64,000 nucleotides of DNA from Rhodospirillaceae bacterium (GTDB lineage Bacteria > Pseudomonadota > Alphaproteobacteria > UBA828). Shown piece after piece: positions 7,772-17,476 of this stretch. Each line of letters begins with the position of its first letter. The stretch's first letter is position 1. Made by a program: the position numbers and the translations under genes. The notes beneath the pieces are model-generated. The model was given only the letters and a program-made list of their open reading frames with translations, did no database searches and was not told the origin of the DNA. The stretch is from the NCBI GenBank assembly GCA_002728135.1, contig PBVE01000009.1:1-64000 (forward strand), in the 5' to 3' direction.

Positions 7772-8771
7772 TTGTATATTCTTTCGACAACAAGTAGACA
7801 AATGTTTCCATATCTACGTTTCCGCCTGAGGCTATGACTATTATAGTTTTTCCACATATTTCTATTTGTCCTTTTAAGGCTGCAGCAAGTGCAACTGCTC
7901 CTCCTGGTTCAATAACTAATTTTAGATGTTTGAAGGCAAGAGCCATAGCTCTAACAACTTCTTTATCTGTAACTACTATACTTGTCTCAAGTAAATGCTT
8001 ATTTATTAAAAATGTAATTTCTCCTGGCATAGGTGCTAATAAAGCATCACAAATAGTTTTAACATTTGAATTAGAAACTCTGCTTCTCTTGCTATTATCG
8101 ATTGAGAGTCGATGATCATCCCATCCATAAGGTTCGGCGGCATAAATTTTAATTTCTGGCCACCTATTTCTAATTGCAAGGCCTATCCCAGCTATTAAAC
8201 CTCCGCCACCAACAGGTGCCATAACCATATCAGGCTTGACACGCAAATTATTACATTGGTCTATAATTTCTAGACCAGCTGTACCTTGTCCAGCAATTAC
8301 TGCAGGATCATCAAAAGGCTTAATTAGAGTCAGTTTGTTTTCAGCTGCTAAAGTATGACCAATTTTTTCACGATCATCAAAATTACGATTATATTCATGA
8401 ATCTCAGCACCATAATAACGAGCACCTTCAAGTTTGACTTTAGGAGAGTCATCTGGCATTACAACATGTGCTTTTGTCTCTAAAATTTGTGCAGCGCATG
8501 CTATGGCTTGGGCATGGTTGCCAGAAGAATATGCTATTACACCCATTTTTCTTTTTCTTGGTGTAAGCATGGTAAGAGCATTCATAGCCCCACGAAATTT
8601 GAAAGCCCCAGTTCTTTGTAATGTTTCGGCTTTTATTAATATCCTTGCCCCAGTCATTTTATTCAGTATGGAGGACTCTAATAAGGGTGTAACTATAGAA
8701 TACTTTGATATTCGATTTGCTGCACTCTGAATATCTAATACATTGGGCAAGTTTTGCAATGTTTTCTCCAT
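7764..8771 (-). CDS. Threonine dehydratase-like PLP enzyme (fold type II)
   Basis: Likely deaminates threonine or serine to 2-oxoacids; serine racemase or hydroxyaspartate dehydratase activity cannot be excluded. The 335 residues lack the ACT-like regulatory domain of biosynthetic IlvA, so it resembles the catabolic TdcB/serine-racemase group. Visible motifs are GAFKFRGA with the PLP lysine, SSGNHAQAIA, the phosphate-binding PVGGGGLIAG, and EPGGAVALAAAL near the C terminus. The ATG is at 8771. It is followed with overlap by mlaA; the pairing has no obvious metabolic meaning. Confidence 0.85.
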   Translation of the reverse strand: MEKTLQNLPNVLDIQSAANRISKYSIVTPLLESSILNKMTGARILIKAETLQRTGAFKFRGAMNALTMLTPRKRKMGVIAYSSGNHAQAIACAAQILETKAHVVMPDDSPKVKLEGARYYGAEIHEYNRNFDDREKIGHTLAAENKLTLIKPFDDPAVIAGQGTAGLEIIDQCNNLRVKPDMVMAPVGGGGLIAGIGLAIRNRWPEIKIYAAEPYGWDDHRLSIDNSKRSRVSNSNVKTICDALLAPMPGEITFLINKHLLETSIVVTDKEVVRAMALAFKHLKLVIEPGGAVALAAALKGQIEICGKTIIVIASGGNVDMETFVYLLSKEYTND

Positions 8772-8850
8772 AAATACCTAAATATTATATATGTGAGGAC
8801 AAAATACTAATTACTTTTAGCACCTTTCACTTGTTACATATACAGAAGGA

Positions 8851-10884
8851 TTATTTTGATAACTTGATTGAAGAATGAAAGCCACGTTCAAGATCCATTT
8901 TTATATTATTTGCGCTTTTACCTTGTTTCATTAAACGTCTATATACTTGTAAACTTTCTAATACCCTTTGAACGTAGTTACGTGTTTCGTAGAATGGTAT
9001 TTTTTCTAACCAATCGATCATATCTACTTTGTTATCTACCCTTGGGTCACCGTAATTTTTTATCCATCTTGATAAATTCCCAGGACCAGCGTTATAAGCT
9101 GCCAGAGCTAATGCATAGGCACCATTGTATTTATTAATAAGACTATAAAGATACTCACTCCCAAGCTTGATATTATATGAAGCGTCGCGCGTCAGTAGTA
9201 ACTTGGAGAATATAAGTTTATGATTCTTAGCAACTGATAATGCTGTTTTGGGCATTAGTTGCATTAGACCACGAGCACCAGCACGACTTACAGCATTACT
9301 ATAAAATTGACTTTCTTGTCTTATGACGGCCATTACTAGAGCATACTCAAGCTTATTATCTGGAAGTGCAAAAGGTATGTTTGGGACTGGAAACAAATAT
9401 TCTTCATTATGATAACCATCTCTGGATGCTCTCTTTGCTGCAGCTATAGATAAGTCTGGTCTTTGTATTTCATCAGTTAGGGAAGCTATAAGGGCGAAAT
9501 CATCTGCAGTTTTAGCAAGCTCACCTAATTTAAGAATTATTGTATGAACTAACTTGTCCTTCCCTATAAAAGCTAATCTTCTTGCAGCAGAAAAAAGAGA
9601 ATGGTTTTGTAATTTACTGTTATTCGTTTTGGAAGAATCTTTTTGTTCTAGACATTTTGGAACGAAATAATCATTTTGCTTCAGAATCTCAGTAGCCAAT
9701 TGTCCATAGAAAGTGGTGCAGTAGCTGGCCGCACGATTAAACCATTTTTCAGCCATCAATTTATCTCCTGCGGCACTTGCAGCTTTTCCAGACCAATATG
9801 AGGATCTGGCCCGGCTAATCGGCATGAATACAGTGTCATAAATACTAGAAAAATGATTAATGGCGAGTAATGGCTCATTGAGCATACGAAGCGATATCCA
9901 GCCAGAGAGCCATTCTGCCTGGGAAAATGTTCCAGCGTGCATTTGCCCGTGCTCAGCAGCTAAAAAATAAGCTGTTTCATAATCACCAGAATCTAAAAGT
10001 TTCCTGATTTGAATTTCTCTTTCTTTCCACCAGAACTTTGGTCTAACTAAATTATCTGGTGGGAAAAGTAGTATGCTTCTTGCTGAATCATGTTTACCTT
10101 TTTTTCTTCTCCAACGTAGTCTCTCGTATTGAAGGCCTGCATTATTTTTAAGTTCTTGGGAAACATTAGATATGGCCGCATCTACTCCTTTATGAGAATT
10201 TCTTAAAGTCAAACGGGCAATTGCAAGGTTTTTATATTTAGATTTTACAAAGCGAAACATTTGTTTTGCTTGTTTTCTCTTGTTGTCCCATAAAAGCTGA
10301 TCAAGCCGTATTTGGTGATCCTTTGATCTTATGAATTTCCTATATTTTTCTTCTGTAGTTAGTAAATCTTGTTTGCTGTAATAATCAAGATGCCAAGATT
10401 TTCTGATATAATCCGTTGCTAGATCTTCTTTGCCTTGATTTAAGAGAGCGTCTGCTAATCTGAGGCGACCGTTTTTACTAACAGGGTCTCTCCATTTGTA
10501 CCACTCTATGACTGGTTTATCATCTAATTTGACAGCCAAAGCTCTGTCAGCGGTGTGCAACAAATGTTTTTGTAAAGGCCAATCTGCATGAGTATTTATG
10601 AAACTAGATATTTCCTCAAATGAGGGAAAACTAAATTTTTCAGTATAAGTTAACCATTCTATGATTTCTCTGGCGGAGTTATCTGTAATTTTGCTATTTA
10701 TTTCCATAGCCTCTGAATACCTTCCATTATCAAGAGCGACTATGGCTGCATCAAACTTTTTTGCATCATGTCCTGAAAAAGGCGGTGGAATAGGTATCTT
10801 TAAAGAATTAGCCATTGCTGTATTAATTATAGCTATTACTATAATTGCAAAAGACACATTGAAGGTTATAAGAAAATAACGCAA
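8851..10884 (-). CDS. Soluble lytic murein transglycosylase (Slt70-like)
   Basis: Cleaves peptidoglycan glycan strands to 1,6-anhydro products in the periplasm. The 677 residues start with a hydrophobic signal segment, followed by a long alpha-helical superhelix region (about 30-490) and the SLT catalytic domain (about 505-650). Catalytic glutamate lies in VIRQESQFY; other SLT motifs are GARGLMQLMPKTA and YALALAAYNAGPGNLSRW. I accept a TTG start at 10884, because TAGGAAA lies five bases before it. Standalone gene, divergent from dapA. Confidence 0.93.
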   Translation of the reverse strand: MRYFLITFNVSFAIIVIAIINTAMANSLKIPIPPPFSGHDAKKFDAAIVALDNGRYSEAMEINSKITDNSAREIIEWLTYTEKFSFPSFEEISSFINTHADWPLQKHLLHTADRALAVKLDDKPVIEWYKWRDPVSKNGRLRLADALLNQGKEDLATDYIRKSWHLDYYSKQDLLTTEEKYRKFIRSKDHQIRLDQLLWDNKRKQAKQMFRFVKSKYKNLAIARLTLRNSHKGVDAAISNVSQELKNNAGLQYERLRWRRKKGKHDSARSILLFPPDNLVRPKFWWKEREIQIRKLLDSGDYETAYFLAAEHGQMHAGTFSQAEWLSGWISLRMLNEPLLAINHFSSIYDTVFMPISRARSSYWSGKAASAAGDKLMAEKWFNRAASYCTTFYGQLATEILKQNDYFVPKCLEQKDSSKTNNSKLQNHSLFSAARRLAFIGKDKLVHTIILKLGELAKTADDFALIASLTDEIQRPDLSIAAAKRASRDGYHNEEYLFPVPNIPFALPDNKLEYALVMAVIRQESQFYSNAVSRAGARGLMQLMPKTALSVAKNHKLIFSKLLLTRDASYNIKLGSEYLYSLINKYNGAYALALAAYNAGPGNLSRWIKNYGDPRVDNKVDMIDWLEKIPFYETRNYVQRVLESLQVYRRLMKQGKSANNIKMDLERGFHSSIKLSK

Positions 10885-11046
10885 AGTAATTTCCTAATTA
10901 AATTAAGATTATTGAAATAGCAGTTTTAAGATTAATACAGAAGGTAAAGATTAATATTTATATAGGTTTTTTTATCCTAGTATTGTGAATACTTTATCTC
11001 CCTATTATTCTTAATTCTGGATAAAATCAAAAATTGGGGTTTCTTA

Positions 11047-11928
11047 ATGACCAAATTTGAAGGTTATTTCACAGCTTTGGTAACCCCCTTCTCGGGGGGG
11101 CAGATTGATGAGGCAGCGTTCAGAGATTTAGTGGAATGGCAAATTTCCGAAGGAGCAAGAGGTCTTGTTCCGTGCGGTACTACTGGTGAGTCACCAACAC
11201 TAACTCATAAAGAACATATGCGGGTTGTTGAACTTTGCATAGATGTAGTATCGGGTAGAGTACCTATTATTGCTGGAGCTGGTTCTAATGCAACCATTGA
11301 GGCAAAAAATCTTACACGTCATGCTAAGGAAGCAGGAGCTGATGGCACTTTATTAGTAATGCCTTATTATAATAAACCTACTCAAGAAGGAATGTATCGG
11401 CATTATATGACAATTGCAGATGCAGTAGAAATTCCCCAGTTTATTTATAATATACCAGGGCGTTGCGTAGTCGATATGTCAATTGAGACGATGGCAAGGC
11501 TATCAAAGCATATTAATATAGTCGGCGTAAAAGACGCCACAGCAGATCTTTGCAGACCTACATTAGTAAGAAGAGCCTGTGGCGAGGATTTTATTCAATT
11601 TTCAGGAGAGGATGGAACGGCACTTGGATTCCTAGCTCAAGGTGGGCATGGGGTCATTTCTGTGACGGCAAATATAACTCCTCGGGCATGTATGGAATTT
11701 TTCGAGGCTTGGCAATCTGGAGATAATTTCGAGGCCGTAAAAAAACACACAGCTTTGATGCCTATTCATGATATATTGTTTATAGAGAGTAGCCCTATCC
11801 CGGTTAAATTTGCCTTATCATTAATGAATCGATGTACGCAAGAATTCAGGTTACCTCTCTGTGAACCTAGTAAGGAAAATTCTATTTTGTTAGAAGAAGC
11901 TCTCCGTAAGTCGAACATTCTGCAGTAA
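11047..11928 (+). CDS. dapA: 4-hydroxy-tetrahydrodipicolinate synthase
   Basis: Condenses pyruvate with aspartate semialdehyde, the committed step to diaminopimelate and lysine, which feeds peptidoglycan. The 293 residues form the DapA barrel: CGTTGESPTL near residue 43, MPYYNKPTQEG, the catalytic tyrosine in FIYNIPGR, and the Schiff-base lysine in GVKDAT. The ATG follows TTGGGGTTTCTTA. It is followed closely by smpB, an order seen in other alphaproteobacteria. Confidence 0.96.
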   Translation: MTKFEGYFTALVTPFSGGQIDEAAFRDLVEWQISEGARGLVPCGTTGESPTLTHKEHMRVVELCIDVVSGRVPIIAGAGSNATIEAKNLTRHAKEAGADGTLLVMPYYNKPTQEGMYRHYMTIADAVEIPQFIYNIPGRCVVDMSIETMARLSKHINIVGVKDATADLCRPTLVRRACGEDFIQFSGEDGTALGFLAQGGHGVISVTANITPRACMEFFEAWQSGDNFEAVKKHTALMPIHDILFIESSPIPVKFALSLMNRCTQEFRLPLCEPSKENSILLEEALRKSNILQ

Positions 11929-11965
11929 AGATCAAGAAAAATCCTTAAAGCGGATAATTTTACCA

Positions 11966-12439
11966 ATGCCAAGCAAATCATCTGTTGATAGCAAAATGAT
12001 AGCAGTTAATCGTAAGGCTCGGCGTGATTATACTATTGAGGATTCGTTAGAGGTAGGTATTGTGCTTACTGGAACTGAGGTAAAGTCTTTAAGGGCTGGT
12101 AGGGCTAATATAGGTGATGCATATGCCTATGAAAAGGGAGGTGAAATATACCTCCAGAACGCCCATATAAGTGAGTATTTTGCTGGCAATTTTCAGAATC
12201 ATGAGCCAAATAGATCTCGTAAACTACTCTTGAGATCCAGAGAAATAAGCAGATTGATTGGTAAGCTTAAACGTGGTGGCGTGACTCTTGTTCCCTTATC
12301 ACTCTATTTTAACTCTCGTGGTATAGCAAAGATAGAACTAGCAATTGCTGTAGGTAAACGTAAGTTTGATAAGAGACAGACCGAAAAAGCACGTTCATGG
12401 CAAAGGCAAAAAGAAAGGTTAATAAGGAAGGATGTTTGA
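11966..12439 (+). CDS. smpB: SsrA-binding protein SmpB
   Basis: Binds tmRNA and delivers it to stalled ribosomes for trans-translation. The 157 residues show NRKARRDYTIEDSLEVGIVL near the N terminus, TEVKSLRAGRANI, and the basic C-terminal tail KRKFDKRQTEKARSWQRQKE that follows the mRNA path. It starts 37 bases after dapA and is probably co-transcribed. No tmRNA gene was recognised in the window. Confidence 0.96.
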   Translation: MPSKSSVDSKMIAVNRKARRDYTIEDSLEVGIVLTGTEVKSLRAGRANIGDAYAYEKGGEIYLQNAHISEYFAGNFQNHEPNRSRKLLLRSREISRLIGKLKRGGVTLVPLSLYFNSRGIAKIELAIAVGKRKFDKRQTEKARSWQRQKERLIRKDV

Positions 12440-12469
12440 TAGCTAGATACAATTCTTAAATTTTTAATA

Positions 12470-13141
12470 TTAATGAATCCGTTTTTTTATATTCTTAAAT
12501 ATGGCCTCAAACATTGATGGAGTTAATCTCTTAGTATTAGTATTTAGCCTAGAGCAATGATAGCTATCAATAAGCGAGAGGTCAGAATTTAAACGAAAAA
12601 TTTCTCCGTGCTGAAATTTATATTTTGATAGTTTCAGACCAAGTGCTCGTAATGTAGCCGTGTGTGATATTGATCCCAAACATAGTATAACAGACAATTT
12701 TTGCATTGATTTAATTTCGATTTTTAGAAATTTTCCACAAGAATCTATTTCTTCACCAATAGGCTTATTTTGTGGTGGTACACAGCGAACTGCGTTGGTT
12801 ATTCTGGCATTAATTAGTTTTAAGGGGTCGTTATATTTTGCGAGGTATTCTCCCTTTGCAAAACCAAATTTAATCATTGTTGGATATAATAAATCACCAG
12901 CATAATCACCAGTGAATGGTCTGCCAGTCCTATTGGCCCCTCGTAAACCCGGTGCCAAGCCAACAACTAGGAGTTGTGCATTCAATGAACCAAAACTCCT
13001 AACAGGTTGATTATGCCAATCTGGATTATTTTCTTGGTTTGCTTTTCTAAACTCTACTAGTCGTTGACAATAGTTACACCCTGTATCTGGTTCCTGATTA
13101 TAATCAATTTTTGTGTTCATATTTAATAGAAAACCTTGCAT
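12470..13141 (-). CDS. Uracil-DNA glycosylase, family 5 (UDGb-like)
   Basis: Removes uracil and other deaminated bases from DNA to begin base-excision repair. The 223 residues carry the family 4/5 iron-sulphur cysteines (CNYC near residue 22, then RCVPPQNKP and C-G-K-F). The active-site motif GLAPGLRGANRTGRPFTGD lacks the acidic residue of family 4 and matches family 5, and the second motif is SYHCSRLNTNT with its histidine. It is convergent with smpB. The ATG at 13141 is the longest option; ATG 13120 is an alternative. Confidence 0.9.
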   Translation of the reverse strand: MQGFLLNMNTKIDYNQEPDTGCNYCQRLVEFRKANQENNPDWHNQPVRSFGSLNAQLLVVGLAPGLRGANRTGRPFTGDYAGDLLYPTMIKFGFAKGEYLAKYNDPLKLINARITNAVRCVPPQNKPIGEEIDSCGKFLKIEIKSMQKLSVILCLGSISHTATLRALGLKLSKYKFQHGEIFRLNSDLSLIDSYHCSRLNTNTKRLTPSMFEAIFKNIKKRIH

Positions 13142-13326
13142 CTGCTTTCTTTATGAGAGTGATTTTTTAGAGTGTTCTGTGGCAAGCTTATGTAATTAAG
13201 TGCTTATTTGTATAACCATTATAAACTTCTAAAGATTTATGGCTATTCTGTTTTCATGTTATTTTTTTACTAAGAGATAGGAATTAAAGTCTGGATATAA
13301 TTATAACAGGACTTAGGGAGACTCTA

Positions 13327-13836
13327 ATGATTTTCATAGGTTTAGGTGCAAATTTACCCAGTAAGAGATTTGGAAAACAAGAAAATACATTGCAAGGAAT
13401 TATAAATCATTTGGATGATGGCGAGATAAAAGTCCTATCTAATGCTAGAGTATACAAAAGTGCACCAGTGCCTGTTTCAAACGATCCTTGGTATTTTAAT
13501 ACTGTGATAGGCATTCAGACAAATCTCTCTCCAAGCCAATTGATGTTAAGGCTTTTAGAAACGGAGATAAAATTTGGTCGTAAGAGGTCAGGTGCAAACG
13601 CACCACGTACGATAGATCTAGATCTTTTAGATTATAACGGTCTGGTTATAAATATGAGTGTAGAAAATTCTGGGATTGGGCTAAACCTGCCCCATCCACG
13701 AATGGACAAACGTGCATTTGTTCTGCTACCATTGAATGACTTGGATCCAAATTGGTGTCACCCAATATTAAAAATTAGCATAAGAAAATTAATTAAAAAT
13801 TTAGATCCCAAACAAAATATAGTTGTTTTAGATTAA
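13327..13836 (+). CDS. folK: 2-amino-4-hydroxy-6-hydroxymethyldihydropteridine pyrophosphokinase
   Basis: Transfers pyrophosphate from ATP to the pterin alcohol in folate synthesis. The 169 residues begin MIFIGLGANLPSK, the family opening, and contain YKSAPVPVSNDPWYFN, ETEIKFGRKRS and the magnesium/pterin motif PRTIDLDLLDYNG, followed by LPHPRMDKRAFVLLPL. Length and order match the monofunctional enzyme. The gap to rpoZ of 137 bases contains the rpoZ promoter. No folB or folP is adjacent. Confidence 0.95.
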   Translation: MIFIGLGANLPSKRFGKQENTLQGIINHLDDGEIKVLSNARVYKSAPVPVSNDPWYFNTVIGIQTNLSPSQLMLRLLETEIKFGRKRSGANAPRTIDLDLLDYNGLVINMSVENSGIGLNLPHPRMDKRAFVLLPLNDLDPNWCHPILKISIRKLIKNLDPKQNIVVLD

Positions 13837-13892
13837 TTTATGTCAATATGTAGTCAAATAAAACTACTTTTAAGTGGCAATAACTAAATTAC

Positions 13893-13921
13893 TTGCACGG
13901 TTTATAAAGCACATATATATA
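13893..13921 (+). promoter_or_regulatory. Sigma-70 promoter of rpoZ
   Basis: TTGCAC at 13893-13898, a 17-base spacer and TATATA at 13916-13921 form a strong match 52 bases before the rpoZ start codon. The -35 region belongs to a 12-base string (TTACTTGCACGG) that recurs at 16813-16824. Confidence 0.6.
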
Positions 13922-13973
13922 TCCCTGCTGGCTTAATTATTAATTTCACATATTTATCATAAGGTGTCGTCCA

Positions 13974-14414
13974 ATGGCTCGAGTTACAGTTGAAGATTGC
14001 GTTACAAAAGTTAGGAATCGTTTTGAGCTAGTGCTCCTTGCTGCACAAAGAGCACGTGATATTCATTCTGGTGCCGAGCTAACAGTAGATCGAGATAATG
14101 ACAAAGATGCTGTGGTAGCTCTCAGAGAAATTGCAGATGAACAAATCGAATTAAATCAATTAAGACACGAACTGGGCAGCGGTAGGCAATTTTTGATTGA
14201 TGATGTTGAAGATGATCTGGAAGAAGAAAACCCGGCAATGATAGCTGCAGAGCAAGCATGGGCTGGTGTAACATCGGCACAGGAAGCTGACGCTTCTTCT
14301 CCAGCTAATAACTCTGTTTTAGAAAAACAAGACGCTAGCACGGATTTAATGGGAGATATTAAGCAAGAAGAGCAAACTAATTTGACGGATTTGTATAAAG
14401 ACACTGATAGATAA
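13974..14414 (+). CDS. rpoZ: RNA polymerase omega subunit
   Basis: Small subunit that helps assemble and stabilise RNA polymerase and contributes to the ppGpp site. The N-terminal 65 residues are the conserved core: [20 protein letters not shown], then RARDIHSG and the [15 protein letters not shown] block. The remaining 75 or so residues are an acidic, low-complexity tail, longer than in E. coli but common in alphaproteobacteria. It is followed by the ppGpp synthetase gene rsh, the usual alphaproteobacterial arrangement. Confidence 0.95.
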   Translation: MARVTVEDCVTKVRNRFELVLLAAQRARDIHSGAELTVDRDNDKDAVVALREIADEQIELNQLRHELGSGRQFLIDDVEDDLEEENPAMIAAEQAWAGVTSAQEADASSPANNSVLEKQDASTDLMGDIKQEEQTNLTDLYKDTDR

Positions 14415-14516
14415 TTTATTTAGCTAATATAAATTAACTTTATAGTGCTATTATAGATAAGTTAAGTCGTCCAATTTTGTAGCTCGCTAAAATATTTCTT
14501 GAAATCGGGGGCAGAA

Positions 14517-16667
14517 GTGATTCGCCAATACGAACTTGTAGAGCGGGTTAAGGCTTATGAGCCAAGTGCCGATGAAAAATTATTGAATAGGGCTTACGTT
14601 TTTTCTATGAGGGCCCATGGATCTCAGACGCGTGCAAGTGGAGATCCTTTTTTTTCACATCCATTAGAAGTAGCAGGAATTCTAACGACCTTAAAGTTGG
14701 ATTCAGCATCGGTTGTTACTGGACTGCTGCATGATACTGTTGAGGATACCCTAGCTACTCTAAATGAAATTGAGGATGGTTTTGGTTCTGAAATTTCTCG
14801 TTTAGTTGATGGAGTAACAAAACTCTCTCAATTTGAATTGCAATCAGATAAATCTAAACAGGCAGAAAATTTTAGAAAGTTTTTGCTTGCTATGAGCGAA
14901 GATATTCGTGTGCTGATAGTTAAGCTGGCAGATAGGTTACATAATATGCGCACTCTTAATTATATTTTGAAAGATGATAAGCGCAAAAAAATTGCAATGG
15001 AGACCATGGATATTTATGCACCACTGGCAGGAAGAATTGGTTTGCATAGCATAAAAGATGAGCTTGAAGACCTTGCGTTTGGTGAGTTGAATGCCGGTGC
15101 GCGTTTGTCAGTTTCTAAAAGATTAGAGTTTCTGAGAACTGAGGGAGGTGATTTAATTCCTCGTGTTTTATCTGGGTTACGTCAGACTATAAAACAAGAA
15201 GGAGTTAATTGCGAAATAACTGGAAGAGAGAAAAGCCCTTATTCTATCTGGATAAAGATGCAGCGTAAGAGTACTACTTTTGAACAATTATCAGATATAA
15301 TAGCTTTCAGAATCGTTGTAGATAACTTGGAGCAATGTTACCAATTACTTGGAATTGTGCATAAAGCTTATCCAATGGTTCCTGGGCGCTTTAAAGATTA
15401 TATCAGTACACCAAAACCAAATGGGTACCGCTCCTTACATACAGCTGTTATTGGACCAGAAAGACAGCGAATTGAAATTCAAATTCGTACAAGGAATATG
15501 CATGAGGAGGCAGAATACGGGGTTGCTGCTCATTGGGCTTTCAAGCAAACAAAAAGTGCTGAAGGTGATAGAAAAACATATCGTTGGATGAGGGATTTAC
15601 TTGATATTTTGGATAAGGCTTCCGGGCCTGAAGAATTTTTAGAACATACTAAACTTGAGATGTTTCAGGATCAGGTGTTTTGTTTTTCACCCAAGGGGGA
15701 CCTAATTGAGTTACCCCGTGGTGCAACACCAGTAGATTTTGCATATGCAGTTCATTCGGATATAGGTGATAGTTGTGTTGGTTCAAAAATTAATGGAAGG
15801 ATGGCACCTTTAAGAACACAGCTCCAAAATGGAGATCAAGTAGAAATAATTAAATCGCGAATACGAGCACCTTCACCCATGTGGGAGAGTTTTGTAGCTA
15901 CTGGTAAAGCTAGAGCAAGTATTAGAAGATTTGTTCGTTTTAAGGAGAAGGAAGAATTTATTTCATTGGGTAAGGCAATTGCAGAAAAAATTTTTCGAGA
16001 ACATGATACAAATTTTGATGAAACTGTAATTTCAGATCATTTGACGGTTATTAATGAGGGAAGTTTAAAGGACGTTTTAGCTAAACTGGGTAGTGGTGAA
16101 TTGACCAGTCGTAAACTAGCAGAGATACTTTTTCCTTCTCGTCGTTTTGAGTCAATAACAAATCGTGCACTTTCCTTTGTCATGAAACGTTCAGGGGAGG
16201 TGAAAGCAGGCGACCAAGGAGTTCCTATTCGTGGTCTTACCCCTGGCATGGCATTGCATTTCTCAGAATGTTGCAACGCCTTACCCGGTGAGCGAATTGT
16301 AGGTATAGTAACAACCGGTCGTGGAGTCACAGTTCACACTATAGATTGTGAAACATTAGCAGAATTTGGAGATACTCCTGAACGTTGGTTAGACCTATCT
16401 TGGGATAATACTGAAACAATCAAGCAGGTACAGATAGGTAGAATTGATCTAGTAGTAGTAAATGAAACTGGTGCATTAAGTAATGTGACTACAGCAATTG
16501 CTAGAAGCCAAGGTAATATTACTAATTTAAAGATTACTAATCGTGATATAGAGTTTTTTGCTCTTATAGTTGATGTCGAGGTACAGGATATAAGGCATTT
16601 ATCTGAAATCATGGCTAATTTGCGTTTAGTGCAATGTGTAAGTCGTGTTAGAAGAACTAGGCATTGA
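14517..16667 (+). CDS. rsh: Bifunctional (p)ppGpp synthetase/hydrolase, RSH family
   Basis: Makes and degrades the stringent-response alarmone. The 716 residues contain the HD hydrolase domain (FSHPLEVA, LLHDTVEDT), the synthetase domain with RFKDYISTPKPNGYRSLH, the TGS domain (about 380-445, VFCFSPKGDLIELPRGATP) and a C-terminal ACT domain. The RFKD motif is the R-x-K-D type of bifunctional enzymes, not the E-x-D-D of RelA. I start at GTG 14517 because IRQYELVERV matches the usual N terminus of alphaproteobacterial Rel and GGGGG lies about six bases before; a TTG at 14499 is possible. Confidence 0.95.
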   Translation: MIRQYELVERVKAYEPSADEKLLNRAYVFSMRAHGSQTRASGDPFFSHPLEVAGILTTLKLDSASVVTGLLHDTVEDTLATLNEIEDGFGSEISRLVDGVTKLSQFELQSDKSKQAENFRKFLLAMSEDIRVLIVKLADRLHNMRTLNYILKDDKRKKIAMETMDIYAPLAGRIGLHSIKDELEDLAFGELNAGARLSVSKRLEFLRTEGGDLIPRVLSGLRQTIKQEGVNCEITGREKSPYSIWIKMQRKSTTFEQLSDIIAFRIVVDNLEQCYQLLGIVHKAYPMVPGRFKDYISTPKPNGYRSLHTAVIGPERQRIEIQIRTRNMHEEAEYGVAAHWAFKQTKSAEGDRKTYRWMRDLLDILDKASGPEEFLEHTKLEMFQDQVFCFSPKGDLIELPRGATPVDFAYAVHSDIGDSCVGSKINGRMAPLRTQLQNGDQVEIIKSRIRAPSPMWESFVATGKARASIRRFVRFKEKEEFISLGKAIAEKIFREHDTNFDETVISDHLTVINEGSLKDVLAKLGSGELTSRKLAEILFPSRRFESITNRALSFVMKRSGEVKAGDQGVPIRGLTPGMALHFSECCNALPGERIVGIVTTGRGVTVHTIDCETLAEFGDTPERWLDLSWDNTETIKQVQIGRIDLVVVNETGALSNVTTAIARSQGNITNLKITNRDIEFFALIVDVEVQDIRHLSEIMANLRLVQCVSRVRRTRH

Positions 16668-16879
16668 TAAAAGTGAATTAAGGATTAAATTATTGTAAGC
16701 CGAATCCATAAAGAACAAAATGGTTCCAGGCCTTACCAGCTTTGAGTTAACTGTAATTATTTGGTGTTATTAATAACTATGAGTATTTTATCCTAATAAT
16801 TAGAAAATAATGTTACTTGCACGGATATTTTGAAGGCCGATTTCATTTTAGTTGGCTTGCATACTGTAGGCAGAATTGA

Positions 16880-17476
16880 ATGAGTCTATTTCAGCGCAGA
16901 AAAAAAAGAACCATCTCAGGGCGTATACGCGAATTATTTTGGCCAAGTATGGGTTGGAAGCGGAGTGGCCGTTATTTTTTTACAAGAATAAAGAGGCTCC
17001 CAGGCACTCCATATTCTATAGCTGCAGGTTTTGCCTGTGGTGCAGCAATTTCTTTTACACCATTTGTCGGGTTGCATTTCATACTTGGTGCGGTAATAGC
17101 TTGGCTTATGCGTGGTAACTTAATTGCTTCAGCTATCGGAACTGCTGTAGGTAATCCATGGACATTTCCCTTCATTTGGACGGGAATTTATTGGCTTGGA
17201 AGTAAAATATTAGGCTATGAGAAAGGTCAGGAGCTGCCAGAGGAACTCACAATTAGTGTGATTTTTGAACAGCCAACAACTATTTTCATTCCCATGTTAG
17301 CTGGTGGTATGCCCGTATCAATAATAGTTTGGCTGATCTTTTTCTTTCCTATACAACGCCTTATAGCAAATTATCAGGAGCATAGAAGAATGTCCCGTTT
17401 AAAGAGGCGTCAAGTTCTAGCTACACAGGATAAAGCTATTGATACAGAATCTAATAGGATAAATGCAGATGAGTAA
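16880..17476 (+). CDS. DUF2062 membrane protein
   Basis: A 198-residue inner-membrane protein of the DUF2062 family, function not established. The N terminus is basic (FQRRKKRTISGRIREL). The family core is SIAAGFACGAAISFTPFVGL and GTAVGNPWTFPFIW, with three or four membrane helices between residues 45 and 165 and a basic cytosolic tail. It overlaps pdxJ by eight bases, and the position between rsh and pdxJ is the standard one in alphaproteobacteria, which suggests a link to membrane or cell-envelope housekeeping but proves nothing. Confidence 0.92.
   Translation: MSLFQRRKKRTISGRIRELFWPSMGWKRSGRYFFTRIKRLPGTPYSIAAGFACGAAISFTPFVGLHFILGAVIAWLMRGNLIASAIGTAVGNPWTFPFIWTGIYWLGSKILGYEKGQELPEELTISVIFEQPTTIFIPMLAGGMPVSIIVWLIFFFPIQRLIANYQEHRRMSRLKRRQVLATQDKAIDTESNRINADE

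Noticed and set aside
11929-12470. Search for a (permuted) tmRNA gene beside smpB
   Set aside because: The gaps on both sides are only about 30 to 40 bases, too short to contain one.
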